A DNA stretch of 64,000 nt from Roseococcus microcysteis (GTDB lineage Bacteria; Pseudomonadota; Alphaproteobacteria; Acetobacterales; Acetobacteraceae), in contig NZ_CP061718.1 in NCBI RefSeq assembly GCF_014764365.1, positions 3,302,501-3,366,500 on the forward strand. The letters are read 5' to 3'. Made by a program: the position numbers and the translations under genes. This document shows positions 44,486 through 55,504 of this stretch, piece by piece (within the stretch, counting starts at the first letter, position 1; every line of letters begins with the position of its first letter). Below the pieces are notes generated by a model. It ran no database searches and was not told the DNA's origin. It saw only the letters and a program-made list of their open reading frames with translations.

Positions 44486-45115
44486 TCAGGAGACGCCGGG
44501 GAAGGGCCAGGGCTCCTCATTCACCCCCGCGACGCGCCAATGCGCCCCATGCTTCTCCAGCGTGGTGAGGGAAAGGTTCTTCACCGAGAAGGCCAGCGCC
44601 TGCTGCGCCGAGAGCCCCATGGCATGCATGATGGCCGCGCGGATGCTGCCGCCATGGGCCACCACCACCGCGTCGCTCGCCTCCGCCGCCAGGCGCTCGA
44701 TGACGGGGCCGACGCGGCCGCGCACATCATCGAGGCTCTCGCCGCCCGGTGGGCGGGTGTCGGCGGCGTGGGGCCAGAAGGGGTGGGGCGGTTCCCGCAG
44801 GCGTTCGGTCAGCGCCTCATGCGTGATGCCCTGCCATTCGCCGAGATGCTGTTCCGCGAGGTCGGGCTCCACCGCCACCTCCTGTTCCGGATAGCCGGCG
44901 GCGAAGATGGCGGCCGCCGTGGCGCGCGTGCGGGCCAGCGGCGTGGCCACCCAGCGCGCCGGGCGGGGCAGGCGGGCGGCGAGCCAGCGGTAGAGCGCGG
45001 CTTCCGCCGCCAGCTGCGCCTCGCACAGGCGCACATCCATGTCGCCATAGAGGATGGCGCGGGCCGAGGGCTCCACCAGGGCATGGCGGACGAGGAAGAG
45101 GCGCGAGACGGACAT
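44486..45115 (-). CDS. Histidine phosphatase family protein
   Basis: The 209-residue phosphoglycerate-mutase-like enzyme has the phospho-acceptor His in LFLVRHALVEP and the second catalytic His in VVVAHGGSIRAA. PDLAEQHLGEWQG is the family's third motif. It is similar to CobC/GpmB-type phosphatases. The substrate is unknown, and no cobalamin genes lie nearby. It is divergent from the AmpG-like gene with 45 bases between. Confidence 0.88.
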   Translation of the reverse strand: MSVSRLFLVRHALVEPSARAILYGDMDVRLCEAQLAAEAALYRWLAARLPRPARWVATPLARTRATAAAIFAAGYPEQEVAVEPDLAEQHLGEWQGITHEALTERLREPPHPFWPHAADTRPPGGESLDDVRGRVGPVIERLAAEASDAVVVAHGGSIRAAIMHAMGLSAQQALAFSVKNLSLTTLEKHGAHWRVAGVNEEPWPFPGVS

Positions 45116-45160
45116 GCGCGCGATGTAGCGGAGCGGCCGCGCGCCTGATAGCCAGGGCGG

Positions 45161-46438
45161 ATGCGCGCCTTGCTCCGTGACCGCCGATTCCTCGTGATGC
45201 TGGCCCTGGGCTTCTCGGCCGGGGTGCCCCTGCCGCTGACGGGCTTCGTGCTGCGGCAATGGTTCGCGGAGGCGGAGATCCCGCTGGCCGCCATCGGCTT
45301 CACGGCGCTGATCGGCCTGTCCTATTCGCTGAAATTCCTCTGGGCGCCGGTGCTGGACCATGCGCCGCCGCCCTTCTTCGCCTGGCTGGGGCGGCGGCGG
45401 GGCTGGCTGCTCTCCATCCAGCCGCCGCTGATGCTGGCCATCGTGGCGCTGGGCTGGACCAACCCGGCGACCGCCGCGGCGGTGACGGCGGCGGTGGCGG
45501 TGGTGGTGGCCTTCCTCTCGGCCAGCCAGGACATCGTGATTGATGCCTACCGCATCGAGATCCTGGGCGAGGAGGAGCAGGGCTATGGCTTCGCCTGCTA
45601 TGTCTGGGGCTATCGCTTCGCCATGCTGGCGGCCAATGCCGGCGCGCTGGGCATGGTGGGGCTGGTGGGGTGGGACGGCGCCTTCCTCTATTGCGCGGCG
45701 CTGGTGGGGGTGGGCCTCATCGCCGCGCTGCTGGCGCCGGAGCCGGAGGCGCCGCCGCGCGTGAAGCTGGCCCCTCTTTCAAATACCTGGGGCGCGCGCC
45801 TCAAGCTCGCCGTCGTGGACCCGTTCCGCGACTTCATGCAGCGCCGGTACTGGCTGGCCATCCTGCTCTTCATCGCACTGTTCAAGCTGGGCGAGGCGCT
45901 GGCGGGCATCATGACCGCGCCCTTCTACCGCTCCCTCGGCTTCACGCGGGGCGAAGTGGCCGCCGTGGCCAGCGTCTTCGGGCTGATGATGACGCTGCTC
46001 GGCGTGCTGGCCGGCGGCTGGTTCGTGGCGAAGATTGGCGTGGGGCGGGCGCTGATCATCACCGGCATCCTGCAGATGGTCTCGAACCTGATGTATGTGG
46101 CGCTGAACGAGGTGGGGCGCGACATGGGCATGCTCTACGCCCAGGTCGGCGTCGAGAACTTCACGGATGGCCTGGCCGACGCCGCCTTCGTGGCCTACCT
46201 GACCAGCCTGACCAACCGCGCCTTCAGCGCCACGCAATACGCGCTGCTCTCCTCGCTGGCGGCGGTGCCGCTGCGCTTCCTGGGCGGCTGGTCGGGCCAG
46301 CTGGCGGAAAGCATGGGCTGGACGCCCTTCTTCCTGCTGACCACGGTGGCCGCGCTGCCCGCGCTGTGCATCATGCTGTTCCTGCTGAAGCGCCTGCCGC
46401 CGCCGTCGCGCGCCCCGGCCGCCGTCGCGACGGGGTGA
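45161..46438 (+). CDS. AmpG-like muropeptide permease
   Basis: The 425-residue MFS protein has 12 predicted helices and the AmpG-type features LGFSAGVPLPLTGFVL, DIVIDAYRIEIL and ENFTDGLADAAFVAYLTSL. AmpG imports anhydromuropeptides for cell-wall recycling. AmgK and MurU in the same window supply later steps of a recycling route, which supports this role. The name ampG is likely but not proven. Confidence 0.87.
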   Translation: MRALLRDRRFLVMLALGFSAGVPLPLTGFVLRQWFAEAEIPLAAIGFTALIGLSYSLKFLWAPVLDHAPPPFFAWLGRRRGWLLSIQPPLMLAIVALGWTNPATAAAVTAAVAVVVAFLSASQDIVIDAYRIEILGEEEQGYGFACYVWGYRFAMLAANAGALGMVGLVGWDGAFLYCAALVGVGLIAALLAPEPEAPPRVKLAPLSNTWGARLKLAVVDPFRDFMQRRYWLAILLFIALFKLGEALAGIMTAPFYRSLGFTRGEVAAVASVFGLMMTLLGVLAGGWFVAKIGVGRALIITGILQMVSNLMYVALNEVGRDMGMLYAQVGVENFTDGLADAAFVAYLTSLTNRAFSATQYALLSSLAAVPLRFLGGWSGQLAESMGWTPFFLLTTVAALPALCIMLFLLKRLPPPSRAPAAVATG

Positions 46439-46496
46439 GGCTGGCCTCGGCGCGGCCGGGGGTGAGAGAGTGGGCGGGCGTTTCGGAGCCCGCCGC

Positions 46497-46853
46497 ATGT
46501 CCCTGCTGACCTCCCCCTTCCTCGCCACCCCGCTGCTGCTGGTGGCGAGCAACATCATGATGACCTTCGCCTGGTATGGGCATTTGAAGGCGCCGCACTG
46601 GCCGCTCTGGGTGGCGGTGATGGTGTCCTGGGGCATCGCCTTCTTCGAATACTGGCTGGCGGTGCCGGCCAACCGCATCGGCTACGGCACCTTCACCGGG
46701 CAGCAGCTGAAGGTGATGCAGGAGGTGATCACCCTCTCCGTCTTCGCCGTGTTCAGCGTGATGTTCCTGGGCGAGGCGCTGCGCTGGACCTATTTCGCGG
46801 CCATGGCCTGCCTGGTCGCGGCCGTCATCTTCATCTTTTTGCCGGTGGATTAG
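46497..46853 (+). CDS. DUF486 membrane protein (DMT-like)
   Basis: The 118-residue protein has four hydrophobic helices and matches DUF486: FAWYGHLK near residue 26, FFEYWLAVPANRIGY and QLKVMQEVITLSVF. This is a half-size relative of drug/metabolite transporters with unknown substrate. The ATG at 46497 is preferred over an upstream start, which would add a soluble arm. Confidence 0.9.
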   Translation: MSLLTSPFLATPLLLVASNIMMTFAWYGHLKAPHWPLWVAVMVSWGIAFFEYWLAVPANRIGYGTFTGQQLKVMQEVITLSVFAVFSVMFLGEALRWTYFAAMACLVAAVIFIFLPVD

Positions 46854-47145
46854 GTCAGCGGCGTGAAATTCCTGGGGAAAACCCCCTGGCGGACGCATGG
46901 CGGCCCCACCCGGGCCCCGTAAGGGGTTGCGGCGCGGGAATCCGGTGCCATACCCTATCCGTGGTGGCGCTGCGCCGCCTGGACCCCCACCGCTTGCGTC
47001 AAGGGCGCGGTGGCCGGGCCGGACCCACGGGGGAGGGTTCGTCACGGGGCCAGGCCGCCCACGGGCACGATGAGGCCCCCACCCGCACCGCCGCGCCGCC
47101 CGGGCCGGAGGTGCGTTCCTGACCGGGTTCCAGGGGGAGTGCCAC
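46854..47145 (+). other. Intergenic gap before the YbjN gene
   Basis: This 292-base GC-rich gap holds no gene I can support. It contains a weak imperfect stem (GGGGCCCC-like bases around 46893-46926), with no T tract and no clear promoter boxes. Confidence 0.35.
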
Positions 47146-47649
47146 ATGTCCGGAATGCTGGCCGAGGTGACCGAGCGCGCGACAAACCCGCTCGATGTTC
47201 TGGAACAGATCGTCAACGCCCATGACTGGACCTTCGAGCGCCGTTCCGACCACGAGATGGCCGCCGAGGCGCCGGGGAAATGGTGCAACTACACCCTGTT
47301 CTTTTCCTGGGCGCCGGAGATCAGCGCCATGCACTTTTCCTGCGCCTTCGACGTGAAGGTGCCCACCGGCCATCGCGCACCACTGTTCGAATTGCTGGCC
47401 ATGGCGAATGAGCGCCTCTGGATCGGCCATTTCGGGCTGGAGGTGGAGGAGGGCGTACCCGTCTTCCGCCACGCCGTGCTGCTGCGCGGCGCGCCGGGCG
47501 CCAGCGCGGAAAGCCTGGAGGACATGGTGGACATCGCGCTGACCGAATGCGAGCGGTTCTTTCCGGCCTTCCAGTTCGTGCTCTGGGGCGGGAAGAAGCC
47601 CGGCGAGGCGCTGGATGCGGCCATGCTGGACTGCGTCGGAGAGGCTTAG
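47146..47649 (+). CDS. YbjN domain-containing protein
   Basis: The 167-residue YbjN-family protein opens with NPLDVLEQIVNAHDWTFERR and has the conserved core WCNYTLFFSW and LFELLAMANERLWIGHF. YbjN resembles the secretion-chaperone fold, and its bacterial role is unclear. The GGGGGA before the ATG is a fair ribosome site. The stop codon lies inside the left copy of the inverted 115-base repeat. Confidence 0.85.
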   Translation: MSGMLAEVTERATNPLDVLEQIVNAHDWTFERRSDHEMAAEAPGKWCNYTLFFSWAPEISAMHFSCAFDVKVPTGHRAPLFELLAMANERLWIGHFGLEVEEGVPVFRHAVLLRGAPGASAESLEDMVDIALTECERFFPAFQFVLWGGKKPGEALDAAMLDCVGEA

Positions 47650-47759
47650 TTTACGCCCTCAAACGCCGGGCGCGGCCTCCGGCCGCTTGGCTTGCGGCGC
47701 GCGGCGGGAGTGCTGGCTGCGCGGGTGAGTGGGCGCCGCCGGCCGCGTTGCGGCCGGAT
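47646..47759 (+). repeat. 115-base intergenic repeat, copy A
   Basis: This copy starts at the YbjN stop and reads CGCCCTC, then CGCCGGGCGCG, CGCTTGGC, TGCGGCGCGCG and GGGCGCCGCCGGCCGC. It recurs in inverted orientation at 47876-47992 with small differences. Confidence 0.7.
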
Positions 47760-47875
47760 GCTGTGAGGGGGCGCTGATGCTCCCGGGGCGTGCTTGCCCG
47801 ACGCCAGCTTGGTGAGGGACCGCCTGCTGCCCGTCCATCCGACGCAACCGGGCATGGCCCGCGCGCCTTCCCCAC

Positions 47876-47992
47876 GCTCCGGCCGCAAAGCGGCCGGCGG
47901 CGCCCATGCTCCCTTCCCACCTGCGCATCCGTCGCGCGCCGCAGCCAAGCGCGCGGAGCGCGCGCCCGGCGCCTGAGGGCGAAAAAAACTAG
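47876..47992 (-). repeat. 115-base intergenic repeat, copy B (inverted)
   Basis: Read on the minus strand this copy gives CTAGTTT, CGCCCTC, CGCCGGGCGCG, CGCTTGGC, TGCGGCGCGCG and GGGCGCCGCCGGCCGC, the same block order as copy A. The two copies are separated by about 116 bases and could fold into a very large hairpin. Confidence 0.7.
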
Positions 47993-48074
47993 CATTGCGG
48001 GGCCCAACCGCCGCCACCGGTCAGAAACGGTGCCCGTTCGCAACCCGCTTTGCCCCAACGCCCCGCAATGCTAG
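47989..48074. repeat. 86-base unit with 14-bp perfect inverted ends
   Basis: CTAGCATTGCGGGG (47989-48002) is exactly complementary to CCCCGCAATGCTAG (48061-48074). The 58-base interior includes an ACCG/CGGT mini-hairpin. It ends 61 bases before the dnaN ATG, so it lies in the probable promoter or leader of dnaN. Role unknown. Confidence 0.65.
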
Positions 48075-48134
48075 GGACAGGTTTGCCCGCGGCGCGAATC
48101 GCCGCGGAGGCCGGACGTTTTGGGGACCAGAGAG

Positions 48135-49265
48135 ATGAAGTTCAGCGTCGAGCGCGCCATCCTGCTCAAGGCCCTGGCCCATACGCAATCCGTGGTGGAG
48201 CGGCGCAACACCATCCCCATCCTGGCCAATATCCTGCTCGACGCCTCGGCCGAGGGCGTGCTGCGCCTGACCGCCACCGACATGGAAATCGCCATCGTCG
48301 AGGAAGTGCCCGGCGTGCAGGTGGCCCGCCCCGGCCGCACCACGGCGCCGGCCGCGACGCTGTATGAGATCGTCCGCAAGCTGCCCGACGGCGCCACCAT
48401 CGAGCTGGACCACAAGGGCGGCGACGCGCCCCTGGCGCTGCGCGCCGGCAAGTTCAACACCACGCTCCAGGTGCTGCCGGTGGAGGACTTCCCCTCGATG
48501 ACCGAGGGCAGCCTGCCGCACCAGTTCAAGATCGAGGCCGCCCGCCTGCGCGGCATGATCGACCGCACGCGCTTCGCCATCTCCACCGAGGAGACGCGCT
48601 ACTACCTCAACGGCATCTATTTCCACGTCGCGGAACATGACGGCCGGAAGGTGATGCGCGCCGCCGCCACGGACGGCCACCGCCTGGCCCGCGTGGAGGA
48701 GGACCTGCCGGACGGGGCGGCCGGGATGCCCGGCGTCATCATCCCGCGCAAGACCATCAACGAGCTGCGCAAGCTGGCCGAGGAGACGCGCGACGAGATT
48801 GAGATGCGGCTGTCCGACACCAAGGTCAGCTTCCGCATCGGGCCCGTCTCCCTCACCTCCAAGCTGATTGACGGCACCTTCCCGGATTATGAGCGCGTGA
48901 TCCCGCGCGGGAACGACAAGGTGATGGAGGTGGCGCGCCAGGCCTTCGCCGATGCGGTGGGGCGCGTGGCGGCCATTTCCTCGGAGCGGTCGCGGCCGGT
49001 GAAGCTCTCCATCGGGCGGAACCATCTGCTGCTGACGGCCTCCTCGGCCGAGCAGGGCTCCGCGCAGGAGGAGCTGGACGAGGATGTGGTGACCTACGCC
49101 GCCGCCCCCATCGAGATCGGCTTCCAGGCGCGCTACCTGGCGGACATCACCGACCAGGTGGGCGACATGCTGCGGTTCAAGTTCTCGGACGGCAGCGCGC
49201 CGACCGTGGTGCAGGATGCGGGCGATGAGGGTGCGCTCTACGTCCTGATGCCGATGCGGGTTTGA
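48135..49265 (+). CDS. dnaN: DNA polymerase III beta subunit (sliding clamp)
   Basis: The 376-residue clamp has three repeated domains. It opens MKFSVERAILLKAL, and contains NTIPILANILLDA, TRFAISTEETRYYLNGIYFH and ends VLMPMRV. It tethers polymerase III to DNA and binds many repair proteins in its hydrophobic pocket. The ATG at 48135 gives the family-typical start; an ATG five codons earlier is possible. recF and gyrB follow, but dnaA, the usual upstream neighbour in many bacteria, is absent. Confidence 0.97.
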   Translation: MKFSVERAILLKALAHTQSVVERRNTIPILANILLDASAEGVLRLTATDMEIAIVEEVPGVQVARPGRTTAPAATLYEIVRKLPDGATIELDHKGGDAPLALRAGKFNTTLQVLPVEDFPSMTEGSLPHQFKIEAARLRGMIDRTRFAISTEETRYYLNGIYFHVAEHDGRKVMRAAATDGHRLARVEEDLPDGAAGMPGVIIPRKTINELRKLAEETRDEIEMRLSDTKVSFRIGPVSLTSKLIDGTFPDYERVIPRGNDKVMEVARQAFADAVGRVAAISSERSRPVKLSIGRNHLLLTASSAEQGSAQEELDEDVVTYAAAPIEIGFQARYLADITDQVGDMLRFKFSDGSAPTVVQDAGDEGALYVLMPMRV

Positions 49266-49354
49266 TCCCCACGAAATCGCCTGCGGCGCTTTCGCGGGGG
49301 CCCCGATTAATCCCCACAAAACCGCTTCGCAGTTTTGCGGGGGCCCCGGTTTGG
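49264..49354. repeat. Two REP-like palindromes after dnaN
   Basis: Two successive units share the form CCCCACGAAATCGCC..GGCG..TTTCGCGGGGGCCCCG. Each can form a stem closed by CCCC/GGGG. The same units occur after purH at 59836-59958. Confidence 0.75.
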
Positions 49355-49368
49355 TGTTGATCCCGCGC

Positions 49369-49416
49369 GCGGGGCTCCGCCTCGCAGGGCAAAGCCCCGC
49401 GAGGGCACCGGGGGGC
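49369..49416. repeat. Third hairpin of the dnaN-side repeat block
   Basis: GGGGCTCCGCCTCGC..GGCAAAGCC..GCGAGGGCACCGGGGGGC is a stem-loop with flanks CTCCGCCT and AGGGCACCGGGGGGC identical to the block at 59978-60022. Confidence 0.7.
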
Positions 49417-49485
49417 TGAGGGCGCTTCGCGCTTGGGCGGGTTGAGCCGGTTTCCCTCCTCGCGGGGGCGGGGTAGGGGTTTCCG

Positions 49486-50598
49486 GTGCTGCGTCTCTCG
49501 CGCCTTCGCCTCACCCGCTTTCGCAACCACGCGGCGCTCGATCTGCGCTTTGGCGGGCGGGCCGTCGTGCTCACGGGGCCCAATGGCGCGGGCAAGACCA
49601 ATGTGCTGGAGGCCATCTCGCTGCTCGGCGCCGGGCGCGGCCTGCGCGGGGCGCGGGGGGCGGAGATGGCCATGGAGGGCGCGCCGCCCTGGGCCGTCTC
49701 GGGCCATTTCGAGGATGGCGCGGGCGGCTTCGAGATCGGCACCGGCAGCGAGGAGGGCAACCCCGACCGCCGCGCCTGGCGCCTGGATGGCGAGAAGCTG
49801 CGCGGCCAGGCGGAACTGGCCGAGCGCGTGGCCACCGTCTGGATCACCCCGCAGATGGACCGGCTGTTCCAGGACAGCGCGGGCGGGCGGCGGCGCTTCC
49901 TGGACCGGCTGGTGCTGGCCCTCGAACCCCACCACGCGCGCGAAGTGGCGGCCTATGAGACCGCCATGGCCCACCGCAACCGCCTGCTGGCCGATGCCCG
50001 CCGCGCCGACCCCGCCTGGCTCAACGCGGTGGAGGACGCGATGGCGCGGCACGGGATCGCGGCCGCCGCCTCCCGCCGCGCGCTGCTGGCGCGGCTGAAT
50101 GCGGCGCTGGAGGGCGGCGTGGCCGGGGCCTTCCCCGCGGCGCAACTGGCCCTGCAATGCCCGGCGAATGCGCTGCTCGACACCATGCCCGCGCTGGCGG
50201 CGGAGGAGGCGTTGCGCCAGGCCCTGCGCGCCGCCCGCCCGCGCGATGCGGCGGCGGGCGCCAGCCTGTCGGGGCCCCACCGCGCCGATCTGCTGTTCAC
50301 CCACGCGGCCAAGGGCATGCCCGCCGCCCAATGCTCGACCGGGGAGCAGAAGGCGCTGCTGGTCTCGACCGTGCTGGCCCATGCGGCGCTGATCGCCCGC
50401 GCGCGGGGCTTCGCGCCGCTGCTGCTGCTGGATGAGGTGCCGGCGCATCTGGACGCCGCCCGCCGCGCGGCGCTGTTCGAGGCCCTGGCCGCCCTGCCGG
50501 GCCAGGCCTTCCTGACGGGCACCGATGCGGCGCTGTTCGCGCCCCTGGCGGGGGGCGAATATTTCACCCTGGAAGAGAGCGAAATCCGCCCCGCCCCC

Positions 50599-50607
<9 letters not shown>
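49486..50607 (+). CDS. recF: DNA replication/repair protein RecF
   Basis: The 373-residue SMC-like ATPase helps load RecA at gaps. Walker A is GPNGAGKTNVLEAISLL near residue 30. Toward the C-terminus are LSGPHRADLLF, STGEQKALL (signature) and LLLLDEVPAHLDAARR (Walker B and D-loop). The start is a GTG at 49486, supported by the typical LRLSRLRLTRFRNH opening. It lies between dnaN and gyrB, as is common. Confidence 0.95.
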
Positions 50608-53165
<2,558 letters not shown>

Positions 53166-53170
53166 CGCTG

Positions 53171-53617
53171 ATGTCTGAATACGGCGCGCCCCCGCGCGGC
53201 GGCTGGGCGCGCTTCATCGTGGAACTCCATGTGAACGACCTCGACGCCAGTCTGGATTTCTGGCGCGGCGTGCTGGGCTTCACCACCGCCTATGCGCGGC
53301 CGTCCGAGGGCTTTCACTACCTCGAACACGCGGCGGGGATGCAGGTGATGCTCTGCCGCCGCAATGGCCGCTTCGAGACAGGGCCGATGCAGGCGCCGCT
53401 CGGCCAGGGAGCGATGTTCCAGCTCTATTTCGACAGCCTGGCCCCGGTGCTGGACGCGCTGGCGGCGCGGTCCTGGCCCGTCCATACGGCGCTGCGCGAC
53501 ATCTGGCGCCGCACCGGGGATGTGGAACTCGGCCAGCGCGAAATCTTCGTGCAGGACCCGGATGGCTACCTGCTGATGCTGGCGCAGAATATCGGCACGC
53601 GACAGATCACCGCCTGA
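53171..53617 (+). CDS. Glyoxalase/bleomycin resistance (VOC) family protein
   Basis: The 148-residue vicinal-oxygen-chelate protein has FIVELHVNDLDASLDFW at the start and IFVQDPDGYLLMLAQ at the end. The latter lacks the canonical metal-binding Glu of DPxGxxxE, so it may be binding-only rather than catalytic. It starts five bases after gyrB, and its end overlaps the convergent amidohydrolase by about ten bases. Function unknown. Confidence 0.82.
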   Translation: MSEYGAPPRGGWARFIVELHVNDLDASLDFWRGVLGFTTAYARPSEGFHYLEHAAGMQVMLCRRNGRFETGPMQAPLGQGAMFQLYFDSLAPVLDALAARSWPVHTALRDIWRRTGDVELGQREIFVQDPDGYLLMLAQNIGTRQITA

Positions 53618-54713
53618 CGATCACGGCCACGGGCCCGCCGCCATCGGGCCCCTGGTGCTCCGCCCCGCCCGACACAAAGAGGTCCGTCCGCCCCGTGGCC
53701 GCCGCCACCACGCCGCCCACCAGCGCGCGGGCGTGGCGGGTCGCGTTGATGTCGCTGTCATCCCACATGATGTGGCGGCGGCCGCGGATCAGGCCGGTGG
53801 CGCTGGGCTCGGCCTTGCACAGCAGGGCGACAAGGCGCGCGGCGTCCTCGGCCGGCAACTGGCCAGCCGAAGCATCCAGCCCGGCGGCGGACAGCGCACG
53901 CTGCACGGCCGGGAGATCAATGGCGTCGCGCATCACGGCATGCGCGATGGTCAGGTCGCCGCCCCAGTCAGGAGAATTGCCCAGCACCACCACCTCGTTG
54001 CGCGTCAGTTCCACGCCCGCCGAACAGCTCGCGCGGCCGGAAAACAGGCTCCAGTCGCGCCCCACCACGCCGTCATCCAGCGCCGCGCGCGGCACCTCGC
54101 CCAGCGCCAGCGCCACCCCCAGCGCCGAGGCCCCGCGCGAGAGGCCCATGGAGGCATAGGTGTCGTCGGTGGCGCAGGTCGCACCCCGCGCGCGGGCCTC
54201 GGCCATGCGCTCGCTGGTCAGGAGCGGGCATTTGACCTGGACGTAGTGGACATCACGCGGGTCGCGGATGCCGGCCTGCGCCATCGCCTCGCGCAGGGCG
54301 GCGGCGGTGGCGTCCACCTGCGCCATGCGGCCCAGCGCCTCGGGCGGGAATTCGGGGGTGAAGGCCACGCCCAGCGCCAGGGCGGGGGCAGGGGCGGGTG
54401 CCGCACCCTCGCGCACCCCCAGCACGAGGAAATGCGGCGACAGCCCGCCCTCGGTGCCGCCCGACATGACCATGGCGACGCGGCCCAGCACGGTGGGCAG
54501 GTCGGTGCCCAGCCGCGCGGCCAGCATGTGGCCCAGCGCCTCCACGGCATAGGCGCGGGTGAAGTCGTTCACGCAGCCATTGCCCTCGGTCTTGCCCAGG
54601 ATGGCCACCACCTCCTCCGGTCGGATCATCACCTGGTCGAACAGTGCGGCCACGGCGGCGGCGTCACCGGGGTGGCGGGCGGGGACGAGGAAGGCGAGGG
54701 CCTGACGGGGCAT
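53607..54713 (-). CDS. Cyanuric acid/barbiturate ring-opening amidohydrolase
   Basis: The 368-residue protein belongs to the AtzD/TrzD/barbiturase family, known for a threefold fold with three Lys-Ser pairs. All three are visible: Lys41 (GKTEGNG) with Ser84 (VMSGGTEGG), Lys161 (QVKCPLL) with Ser231 (SCSAGVEL), Lys300 (LLCKAEP) with Ser348 (VSGGAEHQGP). The C-terminal GPDGGGPVAVI loop is the metal-site region. It could open cyanuric acid, barbiturate or a similar ring; no other triazine genes are nearby. The length is typical. Confidence 0.88.
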   Translation of the reverse strand: MPRQALAFLVPARHPGDAAAVAALFDQVMIRPEEVVAILGKTEGNGCVNDFTRAYAVEALGHMLAARLGTDLPTVLGRVAMVMSGGTEGGLSPHFLVLGVREGAAPAPAPALALGVAFTPEFPPEALGRMAQVDATAAALREAMAQAGIRDPRDVHYVQVKCPLLTSERMAEARARGATCATDDTYASMGLSRGASALGVALALGEVPRAALDDGVVGRDWSLFSGRASCSAGVELTRNEVVVLGNSPDWGGDLTIAHAVMRDAIDLPAVQRALSAAGLDASAGQLPAEDAARLVALLCKAEPSATGLIRGRRHIMWDDSDINATRHARALVGGVVAAATGRTDLFVSGGAEHQGPDGGGPVAVIVRR

Positions 54714-54844
54714 GGATCACCATGGGTTGCGGCGGGGCGGGAGATGCCCCCTGCCACGCCCTTGCGAGGTTTTCAACGCGGCATGGATCGGCTAACCGAA
54801 GCCCCTTGGCCCGATGAGGCAGGGCCGTGACAGATAAGGATGCC

Positions 54845-55504
54845 ATGCGCCCCGTCAGGATCGCCCCCTCGCTGCTCGCCGCCGATTTCTCGCGCCTGGG
54901 CGAGGAGGTGCGCGCCATCGAGGCCGCGGGCGCCGACTGGCTGCACCTCGACATCATGGACGGGCATTTCGTGCCCAATATCAGCTTCGGGCCGGGCCTG
55001 GTGCGCGCGCTGAAGCCGCATTGCGGGCTGTTCTTCGACGTCCATCTGATGATCGCCCCGGCCGACCCCTACCTCGCCGCCTTCGCGGAGGCGGGTGCCG
55101 ACCTCATCAGCCTGCATCCGGAGGCCGGGCCGCATCTTCATCGCTCGCTGCAGACGATCAAGGCGCTGGGGAAGAAGTGCGGCGTGGTGCTGAACCCCGC
55201 CACGCCCGTGCAATCCGTGGCCCATGTGATGGATTTGGTGGACCTGATCCTCGTCATGGCGGTGAACCCGGGTTTCGGCGGGCAATCCTTCCTGGACAGC
55301 CAATTGGCCAAGATCACGGCGCTGCGCGGCATGATCAACGAGAGCGGGCGTGACATCGCGCTGCAGGTGGATGGCGGCGTGACGGCCGCCACCGCGCCGC
55401 GCTGCGTGGCGGCGGGGGCGGATGTGCTGGTGGCGGGCACGGCGGTCTTTGGTGCCAAGGACTATGCCGCGGCCATCCGCGGCCTGCGGGGCGAGCCGGC
55501 ATGA
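54845..55504 (+). CDS. rpe: Ribulose-phosphate 3-epimerase
   Basis: The 219-residue TIM-barrel enzyme interconverts ribulose 5-phosphate and xylulose 5-phosphate. Metal and catalytic residues lie in APSLLAADFSRL, HLDIMDGHFVPN, DVHLMIAP and QVDGGVT. AAGGA before the ATG at 54845 decides the start over a GTG six codons earlier. The stop overlaps the heparinase gene as ATGA. Confidence 0.96.
   Translation: MRPVRIAPSLLAADFSRLGEEVRAIEAAGADWLHLDIMDGHFVPNISFGPGLVRALKPHCGLFFDVHLMIAPADPYLAAFAEAGADLISLHPEAGPHLHRSLQTIKALGKKCGVVLNPATPVQSVAHVMDLVDLILVMAVNPGFGGQSFLDSQLAKITALRGMINESGRDIALQVDGGVTAATAPRCVAAGADVLVAGTAVFGAKDYAAAIRGLRGEPA

Noticed and set aside
47646-48058. Several overlapping Arg/Ala/Pro-rich open frames before dnaN
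   Set aside because: They run through the inverted repeat copies on both strands with no ribosome site or domain, so the region is best read as non-coding repeats.
47989-48074. A possible tRNA, because of the long terminal stem and a GTTCGCAAC segment
   Set aside because: A 14-bp end stem, missing D and anticodon arms and lack of a CCA-proximal layout exclude a canonical tRNA.
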